This document shows, in pieces, positions 24,504 through 32,689 of a stretch of DNA of 64,000 bases. Source of the stretch: Burkholderia ambifaria (GTDB lineage Bacteria > Pseudomonadota > Gammaproteobacteria > Burkholderiales > Burkholderiaceae); NCBI RefSeq assembly GCF_001443045.1, contig NZ_LKPJ01000026.1:38528-102527 (forward strand), written 5' to 3'. How positions within the stretch are numbered: position 1 is the stretch's first letter; each line of letters starts with the position of its first letter. The position numbers were made by a program, and so were the translations under genes. Below the pieces are notes generated by a model. The model did no database searches. It was given only the letters and a program-made list of their open reading frames with translations, and was not told the DNA's origin.

Positions 24504-25658
24504 TTACATCTTCACCTGGTCGAGGAAGGTCTTCTTGCCGCTCTTGTAGCCGTAGATCGAGATGATTCCGTGCGTCAGGTCGCCCTTCGCGTCGAACGTC
24601 GTCGTGCCGATCACGCCTTCGTACTTCGTCGACGGCATCGCGGCGAGGATCTTCGCCGGGTCCGTCGAATTCGCGCGCTTCATCGCGTCGACGGCGATGT
24701 AGACCGCGTCGTACGCGAACGGCGCATCGAACTTGATGCCCTGGTTGAAGCGCTTCTGGTACTTCGCGAGGAACGCCGCGCCGCCCGGCATCTTCTCGAG
24801 CGCCGCGCCCGCCTGCGAGCACAGCACGTTGTCGGCCGCCGGGCCGGCCAGCTCGGCCAGCGAGTCGGTGCACACGCCGTCGCCGGACAGGATCTTCGCG
24901 CGCAGGCCGAGCTGTTTCGCCTGCTTCGCGAGCGGGCCGCCGGTGGCGTCCATGCCGCCGTACATGATCGCGTCGGGGTTCTCGCCCTTGACCTTCGTGA
25001 GAATCGCGCGGAAGTCGACGGCCTTGTCGTTGGTCGCATCGTGCGACAGCACCTTCAGGCCGAGCGCCTTCGCCTTCTTCTCGAATTCGTTCGCGAGACC
25101 CTGGCCATACGCGGTCGAATCGTCGATCACGGCGACGCTCTTCACGCCCTTCGACTGCGCGTAGCTCGCGAGTGCCGGGCCCTGCTGCGCGTCGGTCGCG
25201 ACCACGCGGTAGGTCGTCTTGAAGCCCTGCTGCGTATAGGTTGGGTTCGTGGCCGACGGCGAGATTTGCACGATGCCCGCGTCGCTGTAGATTTTCGACG
25301 CCGGGATCGACGTGCCCGAGTTCAGGTGGCCGATGACGGCGACGACCTTGTCGTCGACGAGCTTCTGCGCGACTTGCGTCGCCTGTCGCGGGTCGGCCGC
25401 GTCATCCTGCGCGTCGAGCTGCAGCGTGATCTTCTTGCCGCCGATCGTCAGGCCCTTCGCATTGATTTCCTCGACCGCGAGGCGCGCACCGTTCTCGTTG
25501 TCCTTGCCCAGGTGCGAAATGCCGCCCGTCGTCGGTTCGACGCTGCCGATCTTCACGACCTGGTCGGCCATCGCGCTCGACGCGGCCGCGAATGCGGCGG
25601 CTGCCATTGCGACGGTGATCAGGGGTTTGCAGCGCATGCCGACAGTGCTTCGTTCCAT
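24504..25658 (-). CDS. Branched-chain amino acid ABC transporter periplasmic binding protein
   Basis: A 384-residue LivJ/LivK-type receptor. The signal peptide MRCKPLITVAMAAAAFAAAS ends near ASSAMA before DQVVKIGSVEPTTGG. The two lobes are typical: IGHLNSGTSIPASKIYSDAG and YRVVATDAQQGPALASYAQS, then YGGMDATGGPLAKQAKQLGL and FAYDAVYIAVDAMKRA. The ATG at 25658 has ggaga upstream; a second Met at residue 8 would give a more conventional signal peptide. No permease or ATPase gene (livHMGF) is next to it, so it is an orphan receptor that must share a transporter encoded elsewhere. Confidence 0.88.
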   Translation of the reverse strand: MERSTVGMRCKPLITVAMAAAAFAAASSAMADQVVKIGSVEPTTGGISHLGKDNENGARLAVEEINAKGLTIGGKKITLQLDAQDDAADPRQATQVAQKLVDDKVVAVIGHLNSGTSIPASKIYSDAGIVQISPSATNPTYTQQGFKTTYRVVATDAQQGPALASYAQSKGVKSVAVIDDSTAYGQGLANEFEKKAKALGLKVLSHDATNDKAVDFRAILTKVKGENPDAIMYGGMDATGGPLAKQAKQLGLRAKILSGDGVCTDSLAELAGPAADNVLCSQAGAALEKMPGGAAFLAKYQKRFNQGIKFDAPFAYDAVYIAVDAMKRANSTDPAKILAAMPSTKYEGVIGTTTFDAKGDLTHGIISIYGYKSGKKTFLDQVKM

Positions 25659-26323
25659 CTGCCATCTCCGTTGATTGCTAGTTCTATCGCCGTCCGGCCG
25701 TCCGCGCACCCTTGTGAGGCGATCGGCGTGCCGGACGAATCTTCACGACCCGTGACGGGTTTGGTTTGCATGCCGCCAGGCAGTCGATGTCGACGAACGA
25801 CGCTGGCGCCATGCAGTGCCCGAGCGAGCGGGCGAATTCATCTGATGATATGCAATGGGGCTGAATATATCCGAACGCATGTGCGCTCGCTTCGGCGAAT
25901 TGCGCAATCCTGCGCAAATGTGAGGCGATCGCGCGGCTGTCTGCCGGCCCGTCGTGCGAGGGTGTGGCCGTCTCGCCGTCTCGCGCCGTCGATTGTTCCG
26001 ATTATTCGGCTTGGCCGATATCGATGGCCATGGACAGTGCGATGCAATCAATCGCGAACTGTTCGGTCGATTTGTCTGCACACTTTTTGGCGCTGCGCGG
26101 GAATGCGCAATCACGCGCAGCGCAATGCAGCGCCGAGGCCGTCACTTGATTGATGCAACTAACGGTCAAGTCCGGCGGCGTTGACGAATTGGCGGCGGCT
26201 CATACGAGCAGCGCATGTCATTCGCTTCGCAGATGACGGGGCCCGGGTTGAACGGACTGCTGCCGGCTCCTGGTTCCTGGTTCGTTCGAACCGGTCCTGC
26301 CGTCCGACGAAGCCACGTGCCTA
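25659..26323. other. Long leader region with inverted repeats, no gene
   Basis: Nothing coding is recognised in 665 bases upstream of the binding-protein gene. Two strong dyads are present: TTGCGCA-atcc-TGCGCAA (25900-25917), and GCGCTGCGC (26090-26098) paired with GCGCAGCGC (26115-26123). Both contain the word tgcgcaat. They may be regulatory sites for the binding-protein gene or remnants of the decayed segment that starts at 26324. Confidence 0.45.
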
Positions 26324-26467
26324 CGTCCGTCCGCGCAAGGTCACGAAGATCACGCCCGCAATTGCCGGCAGACCGCCGCATACCGTGTCGACGCCGGGCC
26401 GCTCGCCGGTCAGGGTCGCCGACAACACCGTCGTGACTGCCGGCGTCAGATAGAGGAAATTGGCAGA
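26324..26467 (-). pseudogene. C-terminal scar of an EamA/DMT-family permease
   Basis: The minus strand reads SANFLYLTPAVTTVLSATL, then TGERPGVDTVCGGLPAIAG and VIFVTLRGRT. This is the last two helices of a DMT-superfamily (EamA) transporter, where A-S-x-x-x-x-L-x-P-V and G-E-x-x-x-x-x-x-x-x-G-x-x-L-I-x-x-G-V are conserved. The upstream 250 residues are missing, and the homology stops exactly where the recombinase remnant begins. Confidence 0.6.
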
Positions 26468-26605
26468 TGCTCGCCGCCGGCGTCGGGCTCGAGGTCGTCT
26501 AGCGCACACTCGGGCACGCGTCGCGCGGCACGACTTCGATCTATGTGTCGCCGGAAGAGGCGCGCATGTGACGTGAGGCGGCGAAGTATCAAACCGGTCC
26601 GAACC
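26467..26605 (+). pseudogene. C-terminal scar of a tyrosine recombinase (phage integrase family) with two nonsense codons
   Basis: The plus strand reads MLAAGVGLEVV, TAG, RTLGHASRGTTSIYVSPEEA, RM, TGA, REAAKYQ. The segment (L/D)x-G-V-x-L-x-V-V-Q-x-x-L-G-H-A-S-x-x-T-T-x-x-Y is the box II region of tyrosine recombinases, including the LGH motif and the catalytic tyrosine (SIYVS). The TAG replaces the expected Gln (CAG) and a TGA follows RM, so the gene is dead. The rest of the protein is missing. Confidence 0.7.
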
Positions 26606-26657
26606 GCCGGTGATGAATTCCGATTCAATGGGTGGCCGGCGCGTAAAACGGCCGTCC

Positions 26658-27314
26658 TCAGCGAAGCCAGATTGGTAACCTCGCAGTGATCCAGTCGATC
26701 GCGGTGGGTGGCATCGAAATCGACCTCGTGCTGTCGTACCGATCCGACGCGTCGAAGTAGATCAGTTTGCCGTCGCGGATCTCGATAGGGTCGTTGCCCG
26801 GCCGGCCACCCCGGAAGACGAAAAATAACCGAGTCGCGAGCGTGGCCCCGTGAGAATCGGACACGATGATTTTGACCAGCTCGTTTTGATCCGCGAAAAA
26901 GCCATTGCCACGGTGGCCGCTTCCGCAGATGTCGACAATGTAGGTTGTGCCGTCGACCTGCTTGATGCCGCCGTTCAGCTTGGTGTTGTAGTTGAAGCGC
27001 TGACAATCGGTATCGTCAGTCGTGATCCCGCGAAAGTTGACGAGATAGAAGAATGCCAAAAAAGCCAGTGTGACGATCGCCAGTCCTGCGCGCTTGGCTC
27101 GGCTGAAGTGATCGATATTTCGGACAAGCCGGTAGAAGTAGAGCGCGAAGATGATCGACGTGATGACGAAGATCGCGCTCTTCGCGCTCTTGAGCGAGAA
27201 CAGCGTGATCGCGTTCCGGGCGTCATTGGGCAGGAACATCCACGTGATGGCGACGACCAGGAATACGGCGACAGCGGCCAGGGCCGCCTTGAGGATGATG
27301 GAAATCGCCTTCAT
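26658..27314 (-). CDS. Membrane protein of unknown function, partner of the DUF6402-like gene
   Basis: A 218-residue protein with three hydrophobic helices in the first 90 residues (ILKAALAAVAVFLVVAITWM; KSAIFVITSIIFALYFYRLV; AGLAIVTLAFLAFFYLVNF). A soluble C-terminal part of about 125 residues follows, with paired cysteines (DCQRFNYN and VDICGSGHRG), probably periplasmic. Start ATG 27314 overlaps the stop of the upstream gene (ATGA), a sign of translational coupling. I do not recognise a family. The coupled arrangement could fit an effector-immunity or subunit pair, but that is speculation. Lower GC than the flanks. Confidence 0.6.
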   Translation of the reverse strand: MKAISIILKAALAAVAVFLVVAITWMFLPNDARNAITLFSLKSAKSAIFVITSIIFALYFYRLVRNIDHFSRAKRAGLAIVTLAFLAFFYLVNFRGITTDDTDCQRFNYNTKLNGGIKQVDGTTYIVDICGSGHRGNGFFADQNELVKIIVSDSHGATLATRLFFVFRGGRPGNDPIEIRDGKLIYFDASDRYDSTRSISMPPTAIDWITARLPIWLR

Positions 27315-28591
27315 TGCGCGGCCGGGATGGTTCTGCATACGGTGTCAAATTTCAGGATGATCGGTTTGTCCAGCTTGATGAGCTTGGGCGTGCTGTAGAC
27401 CATGAAGTCGCCGCCGCGATTATGCGCCGACCTCCATTCACGGTATGTTTTGTTATGAACTGGCCAGTAGATATCCTTCGCCAGGAGCTTCCGAAAGAGG
27501 CTGGTGCGTTTATCGATCGGCTTGTTGACCTCTTCCCCCTCCGGAAGGTAACGCCACTCCTCGATAGTCGAGTTCCCAACATTCAAGTTGCTGCCTTTGA
27601 AAAAATCATTGACGGCCGCGACGTAGGACAGAACCATCCCTTTCTTGTTCCAGTGGCCGAGGTATTGGCTCTTGGAGGGCGAATCGTCGTTGAACGAGTA
27701 GTTGTCCTTGATGTAGACATAGACGTGGGTAATCTGCGCGACCGGCTCGAGACAGAATATCTTGTTCTTGCCTTCGTATTTGTAATAGCGTTCGCCCGTG
27801 ACGGTCGCTTTCCCTACGGCGGCGTAGAAGTTGAAGTTCGCGAGCGCGCCGGTCAGATCGGTCATCGTGGTACCGTCGAGCGTGTCGAGGGATGACACGG
27901 GCTGGTACTGGAATCCCCATGCGATGTGAAATTGCAGCGGATCCGTCAGAAACGGCGATGTGTCGATAGCGATGCCTGCCGCGTTCAATTGCCCGGCCGA
28001 AAAGCTCTTCTTGACCACGGGTACCATGACTTTCGCTACTGCACGCATGGCATTCGGCGTGTAAATCGCTTTCCGGATCAGTTGATTGAATCGAGCGGAT
28101 GCGCCGCGAAATTTCAATGCCCATTCCAGCGTGACCGTCGTGTCGTCAAGCGGCTGAACAGAATTTAGGTCGTCGTTATAGACATGGCTTGGGCTCGCGA
28201 ACCATTCGCGCGCAAGCTTGGACGCAATCGGCCAGCCCATCTTGCCCATCGCTTTGGGGATGTCTTGAAGGTCGAACTGAGGCAGCTTATCGGCTTGCTC
28301 CGCGTCTTGGCGCTTCTCGCTCGGTTGTGGCTTAACGGGCGGCTTGGCGGATGCTGGGGCAGGGACGGGCGAGTTCTGCTGCGCGGCCGGCGTCGGTGGC
28401 TTGGGCGGAGGCGGGGTCGGGGGCGGTTCGTTCGGCGCGAGCCTGTCGAATGAGATTTTTTGCCGAGTGTCGATGGGAACGCAGCCGACCACGCCCGAGT
28501 AACATTTCCAACGTTTTCCGGAATAGAGAATTCCGGACTCCAGCGGATAATACGGAACTTTCTTGACAGCTGACAACGCGTTTTTTACCAA
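27311..28591 (-). CDS. DUF6402-like protein with proline-rich linker
   Basis: About 426 residues. It has an N-terminal basic patch (GILYSGKRWKCYSGVVG), a proline-rich linker (residues about 55-95; PPPTPPPPKPPTP), and then a folded domain beginning QFDLQDIPKAMGKMGWPIAS and containing TTVTLEWALKFRGASARFNQ and YVYIKDNYSFNDDSPSKS. The words Q-D-I-P-x-x-M, M-x-W-P-I-A-x-K and Y-x-F-N-D agree with my memory of the DUF6402 family in Burkholderia, often found near VgrG/PAAR type VI secretion genes. None of these are in the window. Start is uncertain: only TTG is available near the N-terminus and it overlaps the divergent gene by 29 bp. Translationally coupled to the membrane protein downstream. Confidence 0.6.
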   Translation of the reverse strand: MVKNALSAVKKVPYYPLESGILYSGKRWKCYSGVVGCVPIDTRQKISFDRLAPNEPPPTPPPPKPPTPAAQQNSPVPAPASAKPPVKPQPSEKRQDAEQADKLPQFDLQDIPKAMGKMGWPIASKLAREWFASPSHVYNDDLNSVQPLDDTTVTLEWALKFRGASARFNQLIRKAIYTPNAMRAVAKVMVPVVKKSFSAGQLNAAGIAIDTSPFLTDPLQFHIAWGFQYQPVSSLDTLDGTTMTDLTGALANFNFYAAVGKATVTGERYYKYEGKNKIFCLEPVAQITHVYVYIKDNYSFNDDSPSKSQYLGHWNKKGMVLSYVAAVNDFFKGSNLNVGNSTIEEWRYLPEGEEVNKPIDKRTSLFRKLLAKDIYWPVHNKTYREWRSAHNRGGDFMVYSTPKLIKLDKPIILKFDTVCRTIPAAQ

Positions 28592-28907
28592 GCCGGCGTT
28601 TTATGCAACCGCCGTCGCGCTTGTGCTGCTGATCGCCGGGAACTACTGGCGACATTCAGCAGCGATCGGCCACGGCGACACACTGAACGGGATTGCTGTT
28701 ATGGCCATCGGGATCGCCGTTGCGTGCTGGATCGTCTACATAAACATTCGGCGCACGGATGTCATTTATGGGATCGGTGGATCCATTGTTCAGCTGGGCC
28801 TGTTTTCGGCGCTGGCTTGGGTCTCGTTACCGCTGATGGCCTTGGTCCTCATCGGACAGTTCTGGTTGATCATGTCGGCGAAGCCGGTCTATGTCGTGAA
28901 CCGTTGA
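28563..28907 (+). CDS. Small four-helix membrane protein, unknown
   Basis: A 114-residue protein that is almost entirely hydrophobic, with four predicted helices (AFYATAVALVLLIAGNYW; LNGIAVMAIGIAVACWIVYI; IGGSIVQLGLFSALAWVSL; LMALVLIGQFWLIMSAKP). The only initiation codon near the N-terminus is TTG at 28563, with no clear ribosome site, so the true start is uncertain. It overlaps the start of the divergent DUF6402-like gene. Probably part of the same low-GC islet. No family recognised. Confidence 0.5.
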   Translation: MTADNAFFTKPAFYATAVALVLLIAGNYWRHSAAIGHGDTLNGIAVMAIGIAVACWIVYINIRRTDVIYGIGGSIVQLGLFSALAWVSLPLMALVLIGQFWLIMSAKPVYVVNR

Positions 28908-29025
28908 CCGGTATGATGTTGTAGATCCGGCGATACAGATCCTTTCCGGTCTTTTTCGCGACCAGTAGTACGGCTTTGGTCTTGGATTCATCCGGCTTCG
29001 TCGGATCCGTGATTCAGGCGTTCTT
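28908..29025 (-). pseudogene. Possible remnant of a small conserved protein
   Basis: The minus strand reads ITDPTKPDESKTKAVLLVAK and KTGKDLYRRIYNI between stops, with no start codon. The segment K-x-A-V-L-L-V-A-K-K-T-G-K-D-L-Y-R looks like a real protein sequence rather than noise and resembles small exported Burkholderia proteins I recall only vaguely. It is cut at both ends and overlaps the tail of the plus-strand membrane protein. Treat as tentative. Confidence 0.3.
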
Positions 29026-29055
29026 CACGCTCGCCATCGCCATGTTCGCCGACTG

Positions 29056-29400
29056 ACGCGGGCCGGTGACGCGGCGAGACACACCAGCGGCGACGCCGCA
29101 CTGCTCGACTGGCGTACCTGGCTCGGTGCGCTCGGCATTGCGTTCAAGCCGTGCGCGCAGGATCGCCGCTTCGAGGATTACAACCTGGTGCTCGCGGCGG
29201 CCGAAGCGGGGCTCGGTGTGGCGCTGGCGCGAGCGCCGCTCGCGGATGCCTATCTCGAGCGCAGCGCGCTCGTGCGCGTGAGCCGGCACGAGGTCGATTC
29301 GCCGTTCAGGCGTCACTTCGTGCATGCGAAGGGCGAGAATCGCCAGGAGGTGCCCGCGCGGATGGCGCGGATGCGGGCGGCGCTAGCGCGGGCGGCAGCG
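29056..29400 (+). pseudogene. C-terminal fragment of a LysR (GcvA-type) regulator
   Basis: The plus-strand frame reads ALLDWRTWLGALGIAFKPCA, DRRFEDYNLVLAAAEAGLGV and ALARAPLADAYLERSALVRV, then SRHEVDSPFRRHFVHA. This is the second half of a GcvA-like effector-binding domain (W-x-x-W-L, F-x-D-x-N-L-x-L-x-A-A-x-x-G-x-G-V-A-L-A-R). The DNA-binding domain and first lobe are absent, no start is available, and the frame runs on past the expected end without a clean stop. A relic. Confidence 0.65.
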
Positions 29401-29558
29401 TGTCGGCGTGCGCAACGAAGCGTGTGTCGACGTCGCTGCTGCTCGACTCGGGATGCCGGATCGCCGACAATGCGACCGCGAAAATCCGCGAGATCCCGAA
29501 AATGAACGAAAATCGAGAGTTTCAGCAGACATGTGGATGCAGAGGGAGAGAGTAAGTA

Positions 29559-30218
29559 ATGAATAGACCAGACAAGTCGTCGAAAGCGCGTGAGGCGCTC
29601 GACCAGCTGTTTTCGGGCATGGCGCCCGCGGACGCGCAGCAGCGCGCGTCGCGTCCGGGCAATCCGTTCGAAGCGGCAGGCGACCCCGCTGGCGCCGACG
29701 GACGGGTCGAAGTCACGTTGTCGACGCGAATCCAGCTGCGCGGCTATCCGGGCGCGGATGCGTTCATGAAGCGCATGGCCGAAGCCTGGGGCCTCACATG
29801 GGGCCCGTACGACGCCGTGCGTGCAACGGCCACGCTGCCGGCCGGCTGGCGTTCGCGCCGGCTTCCGGAAGTCACGCAGATCGTCGACGAACGCGACGTA
29901 TTGCGCGCGGAAAGCAGCCTGCAGGGCGGCGAGATGTCGTACCTGAAAGTGCATCCGCGCTACTACATCGACGCGCGCAAGGGCTTCGGCTGGCGCAAGT
30001 CGTCGAAGGCGTCCGACGATCCGGATCTCGACGGTCCCGACTGGAACTGCTACGTGATGGATCGGGAAAAGTCCGTCGAAGTGCACGAGTTGACGACGTC
30101 GTCGTCGAAGGCCGATCTGGACAACGCGCGTGCGACGTTGCTGAAATGGCTCGACGAGCACTATCCGAAGCATCGCGATCCGTTCGCGTACTGGACGGAC
30201 TGCGAACGGCCTCTGTAA
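29559..30218 (+). CDS. Hypothetical soluble protein
   Basis: A 219-residue hydrophilic protein with no signal peptide or membrane segment. Start ATG 29559 is preceded by ggagagag, a good ribosome site. The first 45 residues are charged and alanine-rich (SSKAREALDQLFSGMAPADA), probably helical. The rest is a compact alpha/beta region (EVTLSTRIQLRGYPGADAFM; EMSYLKVHPRYYIDARKGFG; GPDWNCYVMDREKSVEVHEL). I do not recognise a family. It is followed 33 bp later by a small membrane protein on the same strand, possibly in one transcript. Confidence 0.6.
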   Translation: MNRPDKSSKAREALDQLFSGMAPADAQQRASRPGNPFEAAGDPAGADGRVEVTLSTRIQLRGYPGADAFMKRMAEAWGLTWGPYDAVRATATLPAGWRSRRLPEVTQIVDERDVLRAESSLQGGEMSYLKVHPRYYIDARKGFGWRKSSKASDDPDLDGPDWNCYVMDREKSVEVHELTTSSSKADLDNARATLLKWLDEHYPKHRDPFAYWTDCERPL

Positions 30219-30251
30219 GCCCGCACGGCGCGCCGCGATCGCGGAGGGCAA

Positions 30252-30719
30252 ATGAAACGGAACGGTCCGGTCCCGATTCTCTGCGCGGCGTTCGGCGCGG
30301 CGCTGGGCTCGACCGTCATCGAGCTGATGCTCTGGCCGATCGCCGGCGAAGACGCGCTTCACAACCTGCTGCGCGACGCACGCCTGACGGCCGCCATTGT
30401 GATGGGGCGCTCCGTGCTCGGCGCGTCCGCGGGGTTCGATCCCGCGATCATGGGCGTGGCGACGCTGGTGCATGCCGCGCTGTCGCTTGCCTATGCGGCC
30501 GTGCTGGCGAAGCTGGTCCGCAACCTGTCGCCCGGCGCCGGGCTGTTTGCGGGCGGCGCGTTCGGACTCGTTCTCTACGGCGTCAACCTGTACGCGTTCA
30601 CCGCGATCTTTCCGTGGTTCGTTCCGGTGCGCGGCGCGATCACGCTGGTCGCTCATCTGGTCTTCGGCGTGAGCGCGGCGGGCGTCTACTGCATCGTCCG
30701 GCGTTCGCCGCGCGCATGA
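30252..30719 (+). CDS. Small four-helix membrane protein
   Basis: A 155-residue integral membrane protein with four hydrophobic segments (ILCAAFGAALGSTVIELMLW; MGVATLVHAALSLAYAAVLA; GAGLFAGGAFGLVLYGVNLY; AITLVAHLVFGVSAAGVYCI). The conserved small-residue packing (AAFGAALG, GLFAGGAFGL) is typical of an uncharacterised family in Burkholderia; I recall such proteins being labelled sodium:proline symporter, which is not credible for this size. A ggaggg ribosome site precedes ATG 30252. Function unknown. Confidence 0.6.
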   Translation: MKRNGPVPILCAAFGAALGSTVIELMLWPIAGEDALHNLLRDARLTAAIVMGRSVLGASAGFDPAIMGVATLVHAALSLAYAAVLAKLVRNLSPGAGLFAGGAFGLVLYGVNLYAFTAIFPWFVPVRGAITLVAHLVFGVSAAGVYCIVRRSPRA

Positions 30720-30874
30720 TCGTCGGCGCTCGCCGCGTCGCACTTTCGCATCACGACCCCTGGAATAACCCGGCGTGCCCTATCGTTTAATGGTCGGGTG
30801 ACCCTATACGAAGGCGGGCGCCGTGCGTGACGCCAGGGGTCGAGTGGTCGGGGGCAACCATGCAGGAGCCGATC

Positions 30875-31348
30875 ATGTGCAACTTGTTTCGATTCGGGAT
30901 GGGCATCGTCTGTCTCGGGTGTTCGGTGTGCGTCCTTGCGCAAACGTACGACGACTCGCAGGACGAAGGCGTCCGTTGCCGTGCGGTCGTCGCGCAAGCG
31001 GAAATCGACGGCACGGAGCAGCAGATCGTCGGGCGTGCGTGCCGGCAAGGCGACGGCACCTGGCAGATGGAGCAAAGCCCGGACGGCAGCATCGTGTGGT
31101 ATCCGGACACCGCCTATCCGTACACCGACCCGTGGTACTGGGGGCCGGCGGTGTTCGTCGGCACGGGCGTGAGTTTCGTCTTCATCGACCGCTTCCATCA
31201 TCGCCATCACTTCGACCACTTCGGTCGCGTCGGTCACTTCGACGGGGGCGTGCGCGGCCGGGTCGGCGTTCCGATGGGCGGGGGCTTTCACCGTGAGCCG
31301 GCGTTCGTCGGCGGTGGCCACGGGTTCGGCGGCATGCGGCGGCATTGA
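30875..31348 (+). CDS. Exported histidine-rich small protein
   Basis: 157 residues from the ATG at 30875, chosen because aggag lies six bases upstream; an in-frame ATG at 30860 is an alternative. The N-terminus MCNLFRFGMGIVCLGCSVCV plus LA is a signal peptide. The mature part holds two cysteines (GVRCRAVV, GRACRQGDG), a Gly/Trp/Tyr segment (YTDPWYWGPAVFVGTGVSFV) and a tail very rich in His, Gly, Phe and Arg (DRFHHRHHFDHFGRVGHFDG). The tail could bind metal ions. No enzyme family is recognised; probably periplasmic or surface exposed. Confidence 0.6.
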   Translation: MCNLFRFGMGIVCLGCSVCVLAQTYDDSQDEGVRCRAVVAQAEIDGTEQQIVGRACRQGDGTWQMEQSPDGSIVWYPDTAYPYTDPWYWGPAVFVGTGVSFVFIDRFHHRHHFDHFGRVGHFDGGVRGRVGVPMGGGFHREPAFVGGGHGFGGMRRH

Positions 31349-31381
31349 GCCGCCGCTCGCGATCACATCGGGAGGGCAAAG

Positions 31382-32689
31382 CTAGATGGCATGACTGGCC
31401 GATACCGTGGCGACTCGCGCGGGGACCAGGCGAATCAGGAGAAGCATCCCCAGCAGCAGCAGGCTCGCCACCACCGAGAGGGCGACATACGGCGTGCCGT
31501 AGCGGCTCGTGAGCATGCCCATCAGTCCCGAGCCGAACGCGCCACCGAGCGATCCCAACGCGCTGATCATGGCGATGCCGGCTGGCGCACTGCGCTTGTC
31601 GAGTTGCGCGGTCGGAATCGTCCAGAACAGGATCGGCACCGTGAACATGGCGAGCTGTGCAATGCAGACCAGCACGACCGTGGCACGGATATCACCCACC
31701 GTGATCCGCAGCAGCAACAGGCATAGCGCGGTGGCAAGGAAGCAGCCGGCCAGATGCCAGCGTCGCTCCAGGTAGCGATCGGAGCTGTACGCAATCACCA
31801 CGTTGCCCACCATGGTGAAGACGGAAATCAGGCCGGACAGCGAGCCGATGGTCGCAATACTGGAGACGCCCGCCGCCTTCAGGATCGTGGGCGTCCAGAA
31901 CGTGACGGTGCTCAGGCCCAGATGAACGCTGAAGTAGACGACGGTCAATCCGATCACGCGCCGGTCGAACAGGATCGAAAGCAACGTTGCCCGGCCCGCT
32001 GAAACCATCGCGTTGTCTTGCGCGGCCTGGAGATCGCGCGCGAGCATGTCTCGTTCCGTACTGGAAAGCCAGGTCACGCTTTCGGGACGATCGCTCAACA
32101 GGAACGGCGCGAGTATCCCGAGTGCAATGGCCGGCAGGCCTTCGAGCAGGAACAGCCACTGCCATCCGCGCAGCCCCCAGCTGCCTTGCATCTGGTTCAT
32201 GATCCAGCCCGATAGCGGGCCGCCCGTGATACCGGCGATCGGCACGGCGAGCAGAAGGATGCTGTTGACGCGCGCCCGCACCGCATCGGGAAACCAGTAC
32301 GAGAGATACAACATCAGGCCCGGAAAAAATCCGGCCTCTGCCGCTCCCAGCAAGAAGCGCACGAAGTAAAGCGACGCAGCACCGCTCACGAACATCTGCG
32401 CAACCGTACACAGGCCCCAGAGCACCATGATCCGCAGCAGCGTCCGCTTCGCGCCAATGCGTGCGAGCAACAGGTTGCTCGGCAACTCGAACGCGGCATA
32501 GCTCACGTAGAACACGCCTGTCGCGACACCAAAGACAGTCTCGCTCAAACCGAGATCCGTCAGGAACTGCAGCTTGGCGAAACTGATGTTCACCCGGTCG
32601 ACGAAGTTCAGGACGTAACACAGAAACAAGAACGGCAAGATACGCAGCGCGATCTTCTGGTAGAGCCGTGAGGACCGAAACAGGGACAT
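31382..32689 (-). CDS. MFS transporter, anion:cation symporter (ACS) family
   Basis: A 435-residue twelve-helix carrier: LRILPFLFLCYVLNFVDRVN (TM1 with the ACS motif Y-x-x-x-x-x-D-R-x-N-I), LLLARIGAKRTL (motif A region) and RFLLGAAEAGFFPGLMLYLS (motif after TM4). Relatives import sugar acids, phthalate, 4-hydroxyphenylacetate and similar organic anions. ATG 32689 is preferred over the GTG two codons earlier because gaggag sits five bases before it. Two dyads of the motif seen at the 43-kb catabolic promoter lie 250-330 bp upstream, hinting that this carrier could supply that pathway. Confidence 0.85.
   Translation of the reverse strand: MSLFRSSRLYQKIALRILPFLFLCYVLNFVDRVNISFAKLQFLTDLGLSETVFGVATGVFYVSYAAFELPSNLLLARIGAKRTLLRIMVLWGLCTVAQMFVSGAASLYFVRFLLGAAEAGFFPGLMLYLSYWFPDAVRARVNSILLLAVPIAGITGGPLSGWIMNQMQGSWGLRGWQWLFLLEGLPAIALGILAPFLLSDRPESVTWLSSTERDMLARDLQAAQDNAMVSAGRATLLSILFDRRVIGLTVVYFSVHLGLSTVTFWTPTILKAAGVSSIATIGSLSGLISVFTMVGNVVIAYSSDRYLERRWHLAGCFLATALCLLLLRITVGDIRATVVLVCIAQLAMFTVPILFWTIPTAQLDKRSAPAGIAMISALGSLGGAFGSGLMGMLTSRYGTPYVALSVVASLLLLGMLLLIRLVPARVATVSASHAI

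Noticed and set aside
28563..28590. TTGACA at 28563 as a promoter -35 element
   Set aside because: No acceptable -10 at 16-18 bp; the same bases are more economically the TTG start of the small membrane protein, itself uncertain.
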